The notes beneath the pieces are model-generated. The model was not told the DNA's origin and did not search any database. It saw only the letters and a list, made by a program, of their open reading frames with translations. A stretch of DNA of 64,000 nucleotides, taken from positions 1,426,001 to 1,490,000 of the forward strand of contig BRON01000001.1 of NCBI GenBank assembly GCA_024345305.1, given 5' to 3'. A program made the position numbers and the translations under genes. Shown here piece after piece: positions 20,625-33,200 of this stretch (its first letter is position 1; every line of letters begins with the position of its first letter). Source of the DNA: Mrakia gelida. Lineage: Eukaryota; Basidiomycota; Tremellomycetes; Cystofilobasidiales; Mrakiaceae.

Positions 20625-23600
20625 CTACGACATCTCTACATCCTCCTCCTCCTCCTCATCCACCCCACCATCAAACTCAAACCCAAACAGCCCTCCATCC
20701 ATCTCACTCAACGCGAAATCCAAAACGAAACACTCCTGCACCATCCTCTCTGCCCTCTCGAAATGCCTCTCCGTATACGGCACCATCGCGTCCAAGATCT
20801 CACTCAGATCCAACCCAGCTCCAGCAGCGATCTTCTTTCCTCCTCCTCCTCCACCTCTCCTCTTCTTCTTGTCGTCCTCCTCCGCACCGTTCTCCTCAGC
20901 AGCAGCAGCAGCCTCCTCCTCCGCGTCCTTCAGATCGTCCCTAACCTTGGTCGACGCCTCGAACGCCTTGACGATCTCCTCTGCGGTCCTGAGTCGAAGG
21001 ATAGCGTGAAGGATGGTCTGAGCGACCGGGCTGGTCTTGGCTCGAGCGTTCCAGTCCCTGACGTGACCGAGGAGACGAACGAGGTCGAGTCCGGGGAGGG
21101 TTTTGATGACTTGGTCGACGGCGGCGGAACCGGTGATGCTGAGGGCGTCGGCTTCCTCTGGGGAGAGTTGGGAGGTGGTGGAGGAGGAGGTGGGGTCGAG
21201 GAGAGAGGCGGAGAGAGGAGGTGGGGGTCGGTTGGATCGAACGGAGGTGAAGAGGGAGAGGAGTCGACCGGGTTGGGACATGGCGAGAGCGAGGAGGATG
21301 GCGTTTCGGTAGTCTTTGAGGTTGACGTAGTTGGCAAAGTTTTGCTCGCTGCAAGGACGGAAAAGGAAAGGAGCGTCAGTTCTGAGAGAAAGAGAGAGAA
21401 ACGAGATGGGCAAGCGAACTCGAATCGAACTCACTTCAGAACCGACTTCTCCAACTTCGCAACCTTCTCCTTCTCGTCGACCTCGGTGCAGTCTCCCCAG
21501 AAGGTGACCATCGAGTCGGCCGCTCCCGAAACGATCGTCCTCTCGTCCTCGCTAACGGCGAGAGCCCAGATCTTGTCCTCGTGGTTGTCGAGCGAAGCGA
21601 CGCACTCCTCGTCCTTGACGTTCCAGAGCTTGACGAGTCCGTCCGACGACGACGAGATGAGCTGCTGGCCGAGGGAGAGGAAGTCGATTCGGAGGACCGA
21701 GTTGGAATGGCCCTCAAAGGTCTGGTAGGGAAAACAAACGAACGAGAGGCGAAGGGTTGCGATCAGCGACGAAGGAGAAACGAAGCGAAACGAGACTGCG
21801 AAGAAAGAAACTCACCTTCAAGCACGAGAAATCGTCCAGACTCCAGATCTTCACCGTCTTGTCCCCACTTCCGGTAGCCAACACCCTATCGGTCTTGCTG
21901 AACTTGACGCTCCAAACTCCTCGCTTGTGACCCTTGCACGTTCCAACGAGGTTGACCGATCCGACGGCCTGTCCTCCGCTCTTCGACGTCGCCGAGTACG
22001 ACACCTCGAACACCTTGACGAGCTTGTCCTGGGATCCGGAAGCGAGGAATCGATCGTTGGGAGAGAGATCGAGGGAGTTGATGTCCTTCTCGTGGATCTT
22101 CTGAGTGAGGAGGGATTTCGGTTTGGCGGGTTCGGACGCGTCGACATCGATGGAGTTGAGATCCCACATCTTGATCGTTCGATCCTGACTGGCGGTGAAG
22201 AGAAACTTGGCTTTGACGGTCGAGGAAGGGGTTCCATCGTTGACGACGACTCTCCGACTGACGGCGACGGCTCCTACGGACTCGGCGTGACCCTCGCAGA
22301 TCGCGAGACACTTCCAGTCTCCGGCTCCTCCTCCTTCGATGTCCTGGGAAGGAACGAACGACCAGACTCGAGCAGTACGATCCTTGGATCCACTGACGAG
22401 CCACTCTCCTCCTTTCGATCGATCGAGGCAGAGAACCATGTCGGAGTGACCGGGGAGGAGTCGAGCGTCGAAGGTCGAGGTCGAGTAGACGCGGATGAGG
22501 GAGGAGTTGGTGGCGAGAGCGAGGTAGGAGTCTCGAGGTGTTGGGGAGATGGAGGAGGAAGGGGAAAGGAAGATCGAGTCGATGATTTCGTCGTTGTATC
22601 CTACGAGTTGACGGCTGACGAGGTTGGTTTTGAGGGAGTGGAAGAGGATGTTTTGGTCGGAGTGAACCGAGAGAAGGGTGTTGGTTGCTGGGTTGTACCT
22701 GCGAGGAACAAAAGTAAGCGAGATGAAGATCAGCATAGTGATTGATAAGGAGAAAGAGAGAGCTTGCGAAGGAAAAAAACGCGTGAAGGGACGGAAAGAA
22801 CTCACTGAACTTCAACAATTCCACGCTGATCCTCCCCGTCCTCCTCCTCGTCTCCAACATCAACTCCAGCAGCTCCCTTCAAGCTCACCAGCTCTGTCCC
22901 CCTCCTCGCATCCCAAACCCTCACCACACCCTTCTCTCCTCCAGTCCAACAAAGAAGAGCTCCTCCCTCTCCGTTCGTGACTCCCTCGACGACCTCTCCC
23001 GTCGCGAGCACTCCCACCGACTCCAACGACTCCAGCACCGTCATCGTCCTCACCAGCTGCACCTCCACAGCCTTCCCCTTCCCCTTCTTCGCACCTCCCT
23101 CCTTCTTCGCCGACAACCTCTCCCATCCATCCTCCTGACCACCCCACAGATCCCAAACCAACACGACCTTGTCTCGTCCACCACTGACCAACCACCTTCC
23201 ATCAGGCGACGTTCCCAACCCTCTCACAACACTAACGTGTCCCTCGAGAACGGCTCTCGGTTTCCCTCCCGCGTTGGAATCCTTGAGATCGAAGACTCGA
23301 ACGCGAGTGTCTCCCGAACCAGTGACGAGCTCCATTCGCTTCCCCTTCGCTGGACCTTCACGAGGGATGTTGAAGCAGAGCGACGAGACGGGACCACCGT
23401 GGGAGCGGAAGAGATGGGTCACAAATCCTCCTGCTAGATCCCAGACCTTGACGATCCCGTCTGCTGAACCTGAGGCGAGGAGAGTCGAGGTTGGGTCCAT
23501 GACGGAGACGAGGATGGGGGAAGGGTGCGAACGAGGAGTGTGTCGAATGAGAGGGAGGAGGGGGACGGCTGTGGAGGAGAGGGCTGAGGAAGAAGAGCCC

Positions 23601-24122
23601 GAGGAGGAGGAAGGGTCCAGGGGGAGAAAGTCGGAGGAGGAGGTGGGAGGAGCGTCGGGGATGGAGTAGTATCGAAGGGCGAGGGAACGAGTGAAGACGG
23701 CGAGCACTCCACTGGGAGAGAGAGCCATAGAGGTAACTTCGGAGGTGTCCTACAGAGACGAAGAAGCCATCGAACTCGTGTCAGCTGACGAGAGCTCTTC
23801 GTAGAGTCTATAGAAGATGAGAAACGACGAACGCTGTGAATCCTTCCGAGTCTCCTCCCCGTCTTGACGTCCGTCAACAGAACCTCCTCCCCGGTAGTAG
23901 TAATGATCCTTCCACCATCAGGAGTGAGAATAACAGGTCCTTGAGTGTGGAGAGGAGAGATCAGATGGGTGGGTCGGAAGCTGGAGAAGAGAAGAAGCGA
24001 AGGGAGAAGGTGAGCTCGAAGGAAGGAAGGAGGAGGTGAGCTCGAAAGGTTTTGAGCGACCGAGCTCTGAGCTTCACTCACCTCGTCTTGAGCTGCCGCT
24101 TGGGGTTGGGTCTCGAGTCCAT
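20625..24122 (-). CDS. UTP13: Utp13 / TBL3, WD40 U3 snoRNP component
   Basis: Start MDSRPNPKRQLKTR at 24122, stop at 20625. Two sets of WD40 repeats are visible: LLASGSADGIVKVWDLAG, LVTGSGDTRVRVFDLK, WLVSGGRDKVVLVWDL, and in the second half WLVSGSKDRTARVWSF, LFTASQDRTIKMWDL, FLASGSQDKLVKVFEV, VLATGSGDKTVKIWSLDD and LISSSSDGLVKLWNV. The region after the repeats contains NYVNLKDYRNAILLALAMSQPGRLLSLF, matching the Utp13 C-terminal domain, here broken by an acidic/Lys/Gly low-complexity loop. It ends in an acidic tail, DEEEEEDVEMS. Utp13 belongs to the UTP-B subcomplex of the nucleolar small-subunit processome and is needed for early 18S rRNA maturation. About six introns. Confidence 0.93.
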
Positions 24123-24570
24123 AGTAGGAGGGTATACGAGCGAGGCGAAAGAGCGGTTCTCGGTTGCTCGGGTGCTGGTCGTTGCAGGATAAAGGTGAGG
24201 GAGGTCGAAGGAGGTCAAGCCAAATTTCTAGGGCTGTTCGTTTTATTTTTCTTCGCTGCTTCATCTCCGAGGATGTTCGCTCCAGCTATCTGGGCACGGA
24301 AAAAGGCCTCGGAAACCTTCCTAGATGAAAAAAATGCGAAGGGTTCTGAGTAGAGGAGGCTGAGGGCGAGCTGCGACCTCAACGTCGCTCGACTCCTCGT
24401 CTTGCCCCCTTCGTTCAGCCTATCCCTCGCCTCTGAACACGTCGAGTGCTCTCTCACTCTTGATTGCTCTCTCCAGTCGAACCGACGCTGCCTCTCCGGC
24501 CAAACACCCAGCTCTTCCTCATCCTACTCCCTTCTTTCCCTCCTCGCGACGCGTCTCGATCCACACCATC
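24123..24570. other. Spacer between UTP13 start and arrestin-like end
   Basis: Tandem minus-strand spacer that must carry the UTP13 promoter. One GACGCGTC palindrome lies at 24548, just past the arrestin-like stop. No TATA box or coding signal was recognised. Confidence 0.4.
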
Positions 24571-26776
24571 TCATCTCGTCCGATAAGTCTCCCCGATCTT
24601 CCTCCTTGTCGTCGTTTTCCCACTTCCAACAATGCTGTCCCACCTCCCTAACCTCTCACCTCCAGTGCCACCCTTCTCGTTCACTCGCTCCTCCTCCTCC
24701 ACCCATCCATCGTTCCCTCGATCCTCCCCGTCTCCCTTCGCCATCGCCTTGAGTTCCGACTGGCGCAGAGTCTCCCACTTCTCGACGCAGCGGCAGATGG
24801 GTCGTCTGCGAAGAGAGTAAGTGGGTCGGAGGGAGGGGAGAAGTCAGCGAGAGCGCGCGAGTAAGAGGGAACAAAGGAAAGAGGTCGAGCGCGACTCACT
24901 CGGTCGGGTTCTCCTGCTCTGGATGTTCGGGCGAGTAGGTAGGGAGAGAGATTCGGTCGAGGACGCAGATGCACCTGTTCATGTGAACGAGAGTTGGGCC
25001 AGGTCAGTTTGTGATCGGAGCAAGCGGGAACAGAAGGGAAGAAGAGCACGAACGAAGTCAAAAACACGTCCTGTCGGAGGAGGGTTAGGACCTTGAGAGA
25101 CGAGTCTCCTTGACTCGACTCGCTGAGGACGATCTCCACTGAGAGCTCAGAGGTGAACCTGAGATCTGTCTTGGTTCCAGGGACGGTGGTTGGTCGGATG
25201 GCGTTGTCGTCGGGCTGCGAGAGAGCAAAGAGGAAAGCGAAACGAAACGAGACGCGCGAAGAGGACGAGATCAGCATCCGTCTCCTTCCTCCACACGATC
25301 GAGTAGAGGGAAGACAGAGAGTAAGAGCTCACCAAGCGACCCATCTCTCTCAGTATCCAGCCACCCGTCGCGTCCCTTCCCGCTCCCGAAGCTCCGTCGA
25401 AAACTAACGTCCCCTTCTTCCTCGCTCGTTCTTTAAAGCCTGAGACGGTGTACCCATCTCGAGGCCCGACTGAGAAGATCATCTGCTTGGGACCCTTGAC
25501 CTCGAAGATCTTGCCTCCTTGGCTGCGAGACTGGAGGAAGGTCGTTTGCTGGATCGAGACGTGAATGGCGAAGAGGGTGAGGGTTGGAGGTGGGAAGGCG
25601 AGGTTGAGGGTGATGCTGTTCCAGAAGTAGAATAGAAGTCAGCTTAGTTCGTTGCTAGCCGTTGAAGTTCGTTTCGTGAGGTCCGTGAACTCACGAAAGA
25701 GGTGCTCCAACGAGGAACTCTGTCGAAACGAGCTCGAGAGCGAAAGGTCCGAGGAGCGGACTGATCCCTTCTTGGTGCTCCTGGAATTGTAGCACTGAGG
25801 AAGAAACGAAGTTACAGGATGTTCAGATCGAGGCTCTACGCGAGAAGGGAAGAAGGGGTCAAACACCCACATCTATCCTCGTTCGAAGGGTCCGAAACGA
25901 CCCAGACGACCTTCGTTGAGCTGAGGTTGTTCTTGAAGACGGATCCTGAACCAAGAAGAGTCGCCGTCGAAGTGTACTCTATCTTCCCGTTCTTGCATCG
26001 ATCCGAGAGAGCCGAGGAAGCTGGAACTCGGATACGAAGCTTGAATCTGGACGTTGAAGAAGGGTTCGTCGACGAAAGGTCAGCTCGGCCGCGTCCTTTC
26101 CCGCCCTCGCTCGCAGAGAACCTTTGGGCGAGAGGACTCACAGGTTGACCCCCTTCTCGAGCACGAAGTCTCCTCCTCCATCCTCCGGCCCATCCAGCTC
26201 GAGCTCTCGACGAAAAAGCTCAGTTTCCTCTGTCTGCGAGGAGCCATCGGGGCTGAAGCTCAGCCGTTGCGTTCCGACGAGAATCACTCGCAGACCGTCG
26301 TAGACCTTCCTCTTTGGAGAGACGATCGTTATAACGGCGGCGAGGCAGGACTGTACGACCATCAAACACAAGGGAGACTTGTGAGTGAGCGAAACCAGAC
26401 GAGGAGAGAAGGGAAGCGAAGGGAGAAAAGGGTGAGCTCGGGTTCGACTCACGTCCCTTCCTTCGTCGACACCAGACCAGTCCTCCTCCCCTAAGGGGTC
26501 CACTTTCGGAGGAGCTAGTAGCACGAGGAGGTCCTGAGGAGGATAGGAGATCGTTACTGAGGTAGGTAAGGTAGCTCCCGTGACGAAGGGAGGCGAGGGG
26601 GACCAATGCAAGTAGTCCTCGTCGTTGAAAGCCGAGTTTCCTCGAGACAGAGGAGCTCGAGCCTTCGACCTGGAACGAGACGAGGAGGCGTGGGCGTTGG
26701 GTGGAGGAGGGGGAAGAGGTTGAGAGGTAGATGGAGCTGAGTAGCTTGGAGGCAGCATCCGAACGAGGGGAGCCAT
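24571..26776 (-). CDS. Arrestin-domain protein (ART-like trafficking adaptor)
   Basis: Start MAPLVRMLPPSYSAPSTSQ at 26776 with a Pro/Ser-rich N-terminus. The arrestin fold is seen in VTISYPPQDLLVLL, ITIVSPKRKVYDGLRVILVG, QRLSFSPDG, FKLRIRVPASSALSDRCKNG, VVWVVSDP, and the second sheet set ITLNLAFPPPTLTLFAIHVS. The C-terminal exon is charged (RPICRCVEKWETLRQSELK) and is read to a TGA at 24571; this last exon is the least certain part. Fungal arrestin-related adaptors bring HECT ligases such as Rsp5 to plasma-membrane permeases for endocytosis. A PPSY motif at residues 9-12 (MLPPSYS) fits a WW-domain ligand of such ligases. The specific cargo is unknown. Confidence 0.7.
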
Positions 26777-27219
26777 GGCTGAGAGTCGTGAAGGGGTGAA
26801 GGAAGGAAGGAAAGGTCGAAGCTCGCGAGCTCGAATCTTGGAAAGTCGTGCTGCTCGGCCGAAGGCGACCCTCGCGTTGAAAAACTTCTGGTGTGTTTCG
26901 TGAACAAGATTTCAGACGAAATACATCCTAGGCTATAGATGAGGAGAGATGGAGATTCGAAAAGAAGATATTAAGGGAGGGGAGGAGATGAGGAAGAAGG
27001 CAAAGCAAAGCAAATCTACGGAAGGGGGACGACCGAGAACAAAGCGATACAGGGAGGCAAAGAGAACGAGAAGAGAGCGTGTGGGAGGGATATCTAGTAG
27101 GGAAAGCGAAGGAGCCCAAAGGGGGGAAATCTGAACAGAAGGGGACGAGAGAGGGTTAGTTCTGAGCTTCGTCGGAACCTCGACGCGTCGTTTCGAAAAA
27201 CTCACCATCAAAGTCCCGT
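26777..27219. other. Spacer: arrestin-like promoter and ABC 3' UTR
   Basis: Holds the promoter of the arrestin-like gene (left) and the 3' UTR of the ABC pump with its intron (right). Mostly A/G-rich on the plus strand. No gene was recognised. Confidence 0.45.
27131..27205 (-). other. Intron in the 3' UTR of the PDR pump
   Basis: Fourteen bases after the ABC stop codon (27220-27222) there is a full intron signature on the minus strand: GTGAGTTTTTC donor, AACTAACCC branch and CTGTTCAG acceptor, 75 nt. It contains one GACGCGTC palindrome. Confidence 0.6.
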
Positions 27220-30200
27220 CTACCTCTTGGCGTATCTGAGGTACCGCGAGGCGATAAGAGTGACGATGATGTTGAAACCCGTGAAGGCAATCTGGAGGAA
27301 GTGGCGAGTGAAGAAACGGGTCAATTGGGCTCGATCTCGACTCAACCTTGACTCCGCTTGCTTCCGCCTTCGATTTAACTCACGAGAATTCCCAAATCTC
27401 TCCACCTCGTGTCGAACGAGATTCCGAGGGGAGTGTAGAACTGGTCTCCAAGAGCGTACTGGTGGTTCGAGGGAAGGACACGGGACGGTCAGCTTCGAGG
27501 AGACGGAACGACGGTGGCGCGCGAGGGAGGGAGGGAGGAAAGGCAGACGAGATCGACTCACAGGGCAGAACTCGCAGTTACTGGTAGCGGTAGCGGAGCT
27601 ATTGGTGAGGTATCCTCCGACAGCGTCGACGTAGGTAGAAGCCCACTGAGTGCAGGTCTGACCGGGGGGAGGGTTGAAGATCTTGAGCTCGCTCTGCAAA
27701 CATTCGACTTTGAGTCCGTGGAGTTCCGTCGAAACAAGACCGGCGATCAACCTCGTGAAGGGGTCGAGGTCGTACATCCACTTCCTCCAGAAGAAGGGGA
27801 TTTGAGGGAAGGGGATGGTGACTCCACAGAAGAGCGAGAAGATAACGAGGAGGAAGGGGTTGAAGAGAGCTGCGAAGGAGGGAGATGAACGAGTCAGCGT
27901 CGTCGAACAGGTCTCGCTTCACAAGATCGAGCCGAGGCTCACCAGCGACCATAATCGAGGGCGAGATGGCAGCAACGGCCTGTCCGAGGGTGACGGAGTA
28001 GATCTCGGTGACGAGAATCATGAACTGTAACGAGCGACGGAACCAAGTCAGAACGACGCGACGATTGAGCAGAAGACTCCAAAATGGGCGCGAAGGTCTT
28101 CGAAAGAGCAAGGAAAAAGTAAACTCACGAAGTGGTATCCCGCTCGGTCGCTAGCCTGTTAGAATAAAAACAGAAAAAGGGGAAGGAAAGGTGGATCAGA
28201 CGACGATGGAGACGAGAAAGAAGAAGCGCGAGGAGGAGCTTCAGACGGACACTTTGGAAGCCCATCTGCAACGACGAGGAGAAAACAAGTAGAGGTCAGC
28301 ATGGGACCATATGAGGCGAGGAAGAGGAAGGATCCATGTACGAACAGGGAAGTAGAAGAGCAAGAAGAATCCGACGGCGCAGAGGATCGAGTACGGCATC
28401 TCAGCGATGAGCTGAGAGGTCGAGAAGACGATGGAGCTGTACATTCGAGACGAAGCCTCTCGGTTGAAGGTTTGCCTGCTCATGATGTAGGTGGGTTCCT
28501 GCGGGGGGAAGAAAGAGAAAGGGAAGAGGGCGAGTCAGTCGAGTCGAAGGAGGACGCGAGCAAAAGACGAGCGAGGACGAACGACTTGAGAGATGATGCT
28601 GCAGACGAGGAAGACGTTGAGAGTCAGCTTCAGGGAACCAAGAGGTAGAGACAAGAGGCGAGATTGATAACGCACATGGCAGGCAAGACGGTGGCGATGA
28701 AGATGGCGAAGACTAAAAGGGAGACGAGGTCAGTTCGGGTCGTCTTCGAGGCATTTCGAGAGATCGATGATGCTCACCTCGGTATTGCAGGTCCTGGACG
28801 GAAGATCCGAGGTTGAGGAAGGTGAGGGAGGTGATCAACGAGATGGAGAGATGGGAGAACAGTCGAGTGTATCCGTAGCTGTGAGTTGGGGGGAGAAGGA
28901 AGAAGAGGGGAATCAGCTTCGTCTTGCGAACTACAGTCAACGCCTCGTCGTCCTCCAAACCCAATGTCGAACTCACTCAGGCATCCTCCAGAATCCCTTG
29001 AGAGTACGAGCGACGATGGTCTTGAGCTGGAAGACGAAGGGAGTCGAGTACTCCCTCGAGGACTCAGGGTCGACCTCCTCAGGCTTCGAGAGCGCCTCGG
29101 CGTCGAGAGCGGTGATTTCCTTCTTGATTTCAGCAAGTTCAGGACTGTTTCTCCATTTCTCTCCCCAGTCTCCTCCTCCCATTCGCTTGGACGATCCAGC
29201 TCCGATAGCTTCGAGCATGAACTCGGCAGGGTTGCTGAGAAAAGGAGGAGAGATAAAGCTCGAGTCAGAAAGCGAAGCTGCGAACGAACGAGGCCAGCAC
29301 TCACGCGTTCGGGGGGCAGGGAGCACCGTTCCTCTCGAGGTAGGAGGTGAGGACGTGAGAGTCCTTTCCGACATCTCCGAAGTAGACAGTCTGCGAAGAA
29401 GAAGAAGGCAAAGGCGGTCAGTTCGAGTCAGCTTCGAGGCTCGAAGCACTTCGAGATCGAGAAGACTCACCTCTCCACCCTTCTGGAGCAAGAGCAGTCG
29501 GTCGAAGTTCTCGAACAGGAGAGCGTTGGGTTGATGGATGGTGCAGAGAATCGATTGACCCTGGTTAACGAGAAGGAAGTGGGGGAAGAGGTGGTCGGCT
29601 CGACGCGTCGTTTCTCGCCGCTTCTCCTCGTTTCAGAGATCGGAATGAGACTCACAGCTCCAGCGAGCTTCTTGAGGAATCGGATGATGTTCTGTAGACG
29701 AGAGAAAAAGTCTGTCAGCAAGGGAGACGGAGATATTGAGAGCTGAAGGAAAGGTTGCGCACGAAGGCAGATTGTCCGTCGAGACCTGAGCGGAGGAGAA
29801 CGAGGGAAGGTCAGCCTAAGCGAGATCATCTACTCGAACAATAGGAGAGGACTCACCAGAGGTAGGCTCATCCAAGAAGAGGAGAAGCTGAGGCTTGGCG
29901 GCGAGTTCGACTCCGCTGAGGAAGGAAAGAAAGAGGGAGAGAGGTCAGGTCAGTCAGAGCTCCTCGTTCGAAGGGCGAGTGACGAGAGGCTGGACGTACA
30001 TAGTAAGACGCTTCCTAGCCTCGACCGAGAGACCGTAACCAGGGAATCCAATCATGGCGTCTGGAGGTGAGGAGTTTGTTTGTCAGTGAGGGCAAGGAAA
30101 GAGAAGGCTAAACGAGACTCGAACTCACCGGCAAGATCCTCGAGCTCAAGAAGCTGAATGATCTCCTCGACGTAGGTGTCCTTCTCCTCCTTCGAGACGT

Positions 30201-33200
30201 GGAAGGGCTGTCGAAGATAAGCTGAGATTCGGAAGGCCTCCCTGACGGTTTGAGTGTACTCGTGAACATCGGCCTGCTCGACGTAGGCGGTTCCTCGTTG
30301 GAAGTCGATTCCAGTCTCTCGTCCGTTGATGAGTCGCTGCGAAGAGGGGAGAGAAGCACGAGGTCAGCTCAAGAACTGCGTCTTCGACTGACAGAGGTAG
30401 ACTCACATCTCCTCCGATAACTCCGATGGTCTTTCGTCCAGCGAGAACATCGAGAAGAGTGGCTGATGAGAGAAGAGAGAGAGAACGAAGGTCAGGACGC
30501 GAAGACGAGGCGAGCGAGACGCGGTTGAGCTTACTCTTTCCAGCCCCGGAAGCACCCATGAGAGCGGTGAGAGTTCCGGGCTTGCAGTAACCGTAGATGT
30601 CGTTGAGGAGCTTCCTGTGACCTCCCGGGACGGGGACAGTGTAGTCGACTGGAGAGGAGATTGAGAGAGGGATGGTCAGTCCGAGCGAGAGTCGAGCGAG
30701 AACGAGAACTGAGTTCGAACGTACGAGCAGCCCAGGTGAAGGGCTTCTTTGCGGTGGTGAGACCACTGAATCGAAGAATGGGGAGGCTGGTCAGTTCGAC
30801 AAAGGAGAGGAGTGAAGAACGCGAGACGAAACGCACGAGAGATCCTGCTCCACTTCACCTCGTCGAGCTGCTTGCTTCTTCTCCTGCAAGGCTTCGTTTC
30901 GAGGCTTGGTGTCTTTGTCCTCTTTAGCGAAGACGGTGATGGCGAGGATAGAGGATCCAGATCCGAGGTATTCCATGCAAAGAACCTGAGCGTAAGGGAG
31001 AAAGCGTCAGCAGCTCGTTCTCGCGCAAGGCGACGAGGAAGAGGGGATCGCACCTGAAGGAGACAGAATCCGATGAAGAAGACGATCAAGATCCCGAAGT
31101 TCCTCCAGAGGTCCTTGACGTGGTACTCGTATCCGGCGAGGACTGTAGATGAAGCGAAGGAGAACAGGTCAGGGCTGAGCTCGAACTCGAGCTCGAGAGC
31201 GTCGAAGCGAAGGGAGTGGACGAACTGTAGTCGGAACCGACGACGAACGCTTGACCAGGGACGGATCCAGCGAGGTTGCAGGTACTGTAGTCGCCGATAG
31301 TATCAGGGTAGGACGTGAGGACTCCAGCGTTTCCAGGCTTCGCGAGGAAAGGGGAGGGAAGGGAGGTCAGCTCGGGCGAGATCGAGGTTGAGCGACACTC
31401 ACGATGATGTACGCTCCGTCACAGTCGAGGTTGATCCTCTTGAACTCGATAATCATGAGGGCGGCGAAACCGTCTGTAGAAATCGAGGAGGGGAGGTATG
31501 ACTTGAGTGAGCTCGCGAGATTCGAGAGCGAGAGCGAAGAAAAGAACGAACAGTTGAGAGGGTTGACTGGAGGAGGAGATAGAGCGGGAAAATCAGCGCG
31601 AGTCCTCATTCTCTGAGAGGGGGGAGTACTAACTGTAGTAGATCCAGAAGAGCTGGGAGGGCGAAAGCGAAATGAAGGTGTCAGCAAATGGAATCAAACG
31701 CGCGTCGTTCATCTTCGTTCGACCGAAGATCAAAGACTCACCCATCGCTTCATCGCAAAGACAGGAATCATGTAACCACTGTGGTTCGGAGAGAAGGGAA
31801 GAGAAGGTCAGGATCGAAGGCGGGAGCCGGGGTTGGAAGACGGGTTGTGGAAGAAGGGAGATAGGTTTGGGATTTGGTGGATGTGGAAGACGGGAGACAA
31901 AACGAACGCGTATAGTACCATCGAGATGATGAGGATCGAAGCGAGTCGAGCAGCGACGTCGTAGCTCTTGGTGACGGTTCCAATGAGACGGAAGAACGCG
32001 GTCATGACCTGCGAGACGAGGAGGGAAGGAGGGCGGAGGCAGGTCAGTCGAGCTCGAGATCGAGAGGGAATGAGAGAAAGGGAGGGACTGTGAGAAATTG
32101 CTAACCATGAAAGTTCCGTAGACGAAGAGGAAGAAAGAGAAGAAAGCTCCAGCGCTCGTCGCAAGTCTGCAAGAAGGAAAGACAGCGGTTAGATTGAACC
32201 CCCTCCCTCCCTTCCCTCGTTTGATCTCGACTGCACTCGCCCTGCCATGAAGTACACGATGATACTGAAGATCAAGATCCGAGGAAGGGTGAAGGGGATC
32301 TCGGCGTAGGCGCTGCAAGGGGAAGAGGGGGAATCAGTCGAAGTTTGATGGCGCGTCTCGTCCTCGGTTTCGCAACGACTCACGAGGCGATGGCGAAGGC
32401 TCCAGGTCGGTAGAACTTGTAGTTGGTCTGCTTGTAGAGGATGGGTCGCCCCATCATCATGGAAGGAAGCTCAGAGAACGAGTTCAGGGCGTTGAAGAGC
32501 ATCTGCGAGGGAGGGGAGACGAGGTCAGCTCAGGGAGGACGAGATCGAGGATCGAGGAAGGGAAAGGGGGACGAACGGCGATGAAGAGGGTTCCACCTCG
32601 AGTGAAAGCTCCTCCAGCGGTCTTGGGGAGTTGGTAGTAGACGGTTCCGGTGATGATGGCCTGAGGAAGGGAACGAGAAAGGGTTAGTCGAATCGAAAGG
32701 AAGAGCGAAACGAGACGGCTCGTCGCTGCTTCATCACTCTTCTGCACAAGCGTAAAGCGTCAACTCACGATGATGATGGCGGTGGCGTATCCAGTGACGA
32801 TAGAGAAGACATCCTGCTTCTTGAGCTGGAACTGTCGCTTGGCGAGGGCGTTGACCTGGGAGATGAACGAGACGGTGTAGGGCGAGTTGTGCGAAACTCC
32901 TTTCCTCTTGTCGTCCTGAACAGCAGCTTTGAAGTCCTGCTGGACTCGATCGTCGTCGGCGATGCTCTTGAGGTAGGCGTCTCGCTCGAGAGAGATCTGC
33001 TTGTAGGTGTCGGAGGCTCGGTAGGCGGCGGCGAAGGCGGCGGGATCGGAGGGAACGCTCGAAGAGTCCTCGGAGGCGAACTGCCTCTCATTGGGATCGG
33101 TGCATCCAGAGAGGTAGTCGGCGGCTGAAGGAAAAATAAGACGAGATGATGGTCAGAATACGGAGAGCGGAGGAAGAGGACGTGAACGAGAAAGAGAACC

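Noticed and set aside
20763..21728. Plus-strand open frame of about 320 codons rich in Ser/Gly/Val
   Set aside because: Antisense shadow of the UTP13 C-terminal exon, which has clear Utp13 homology.
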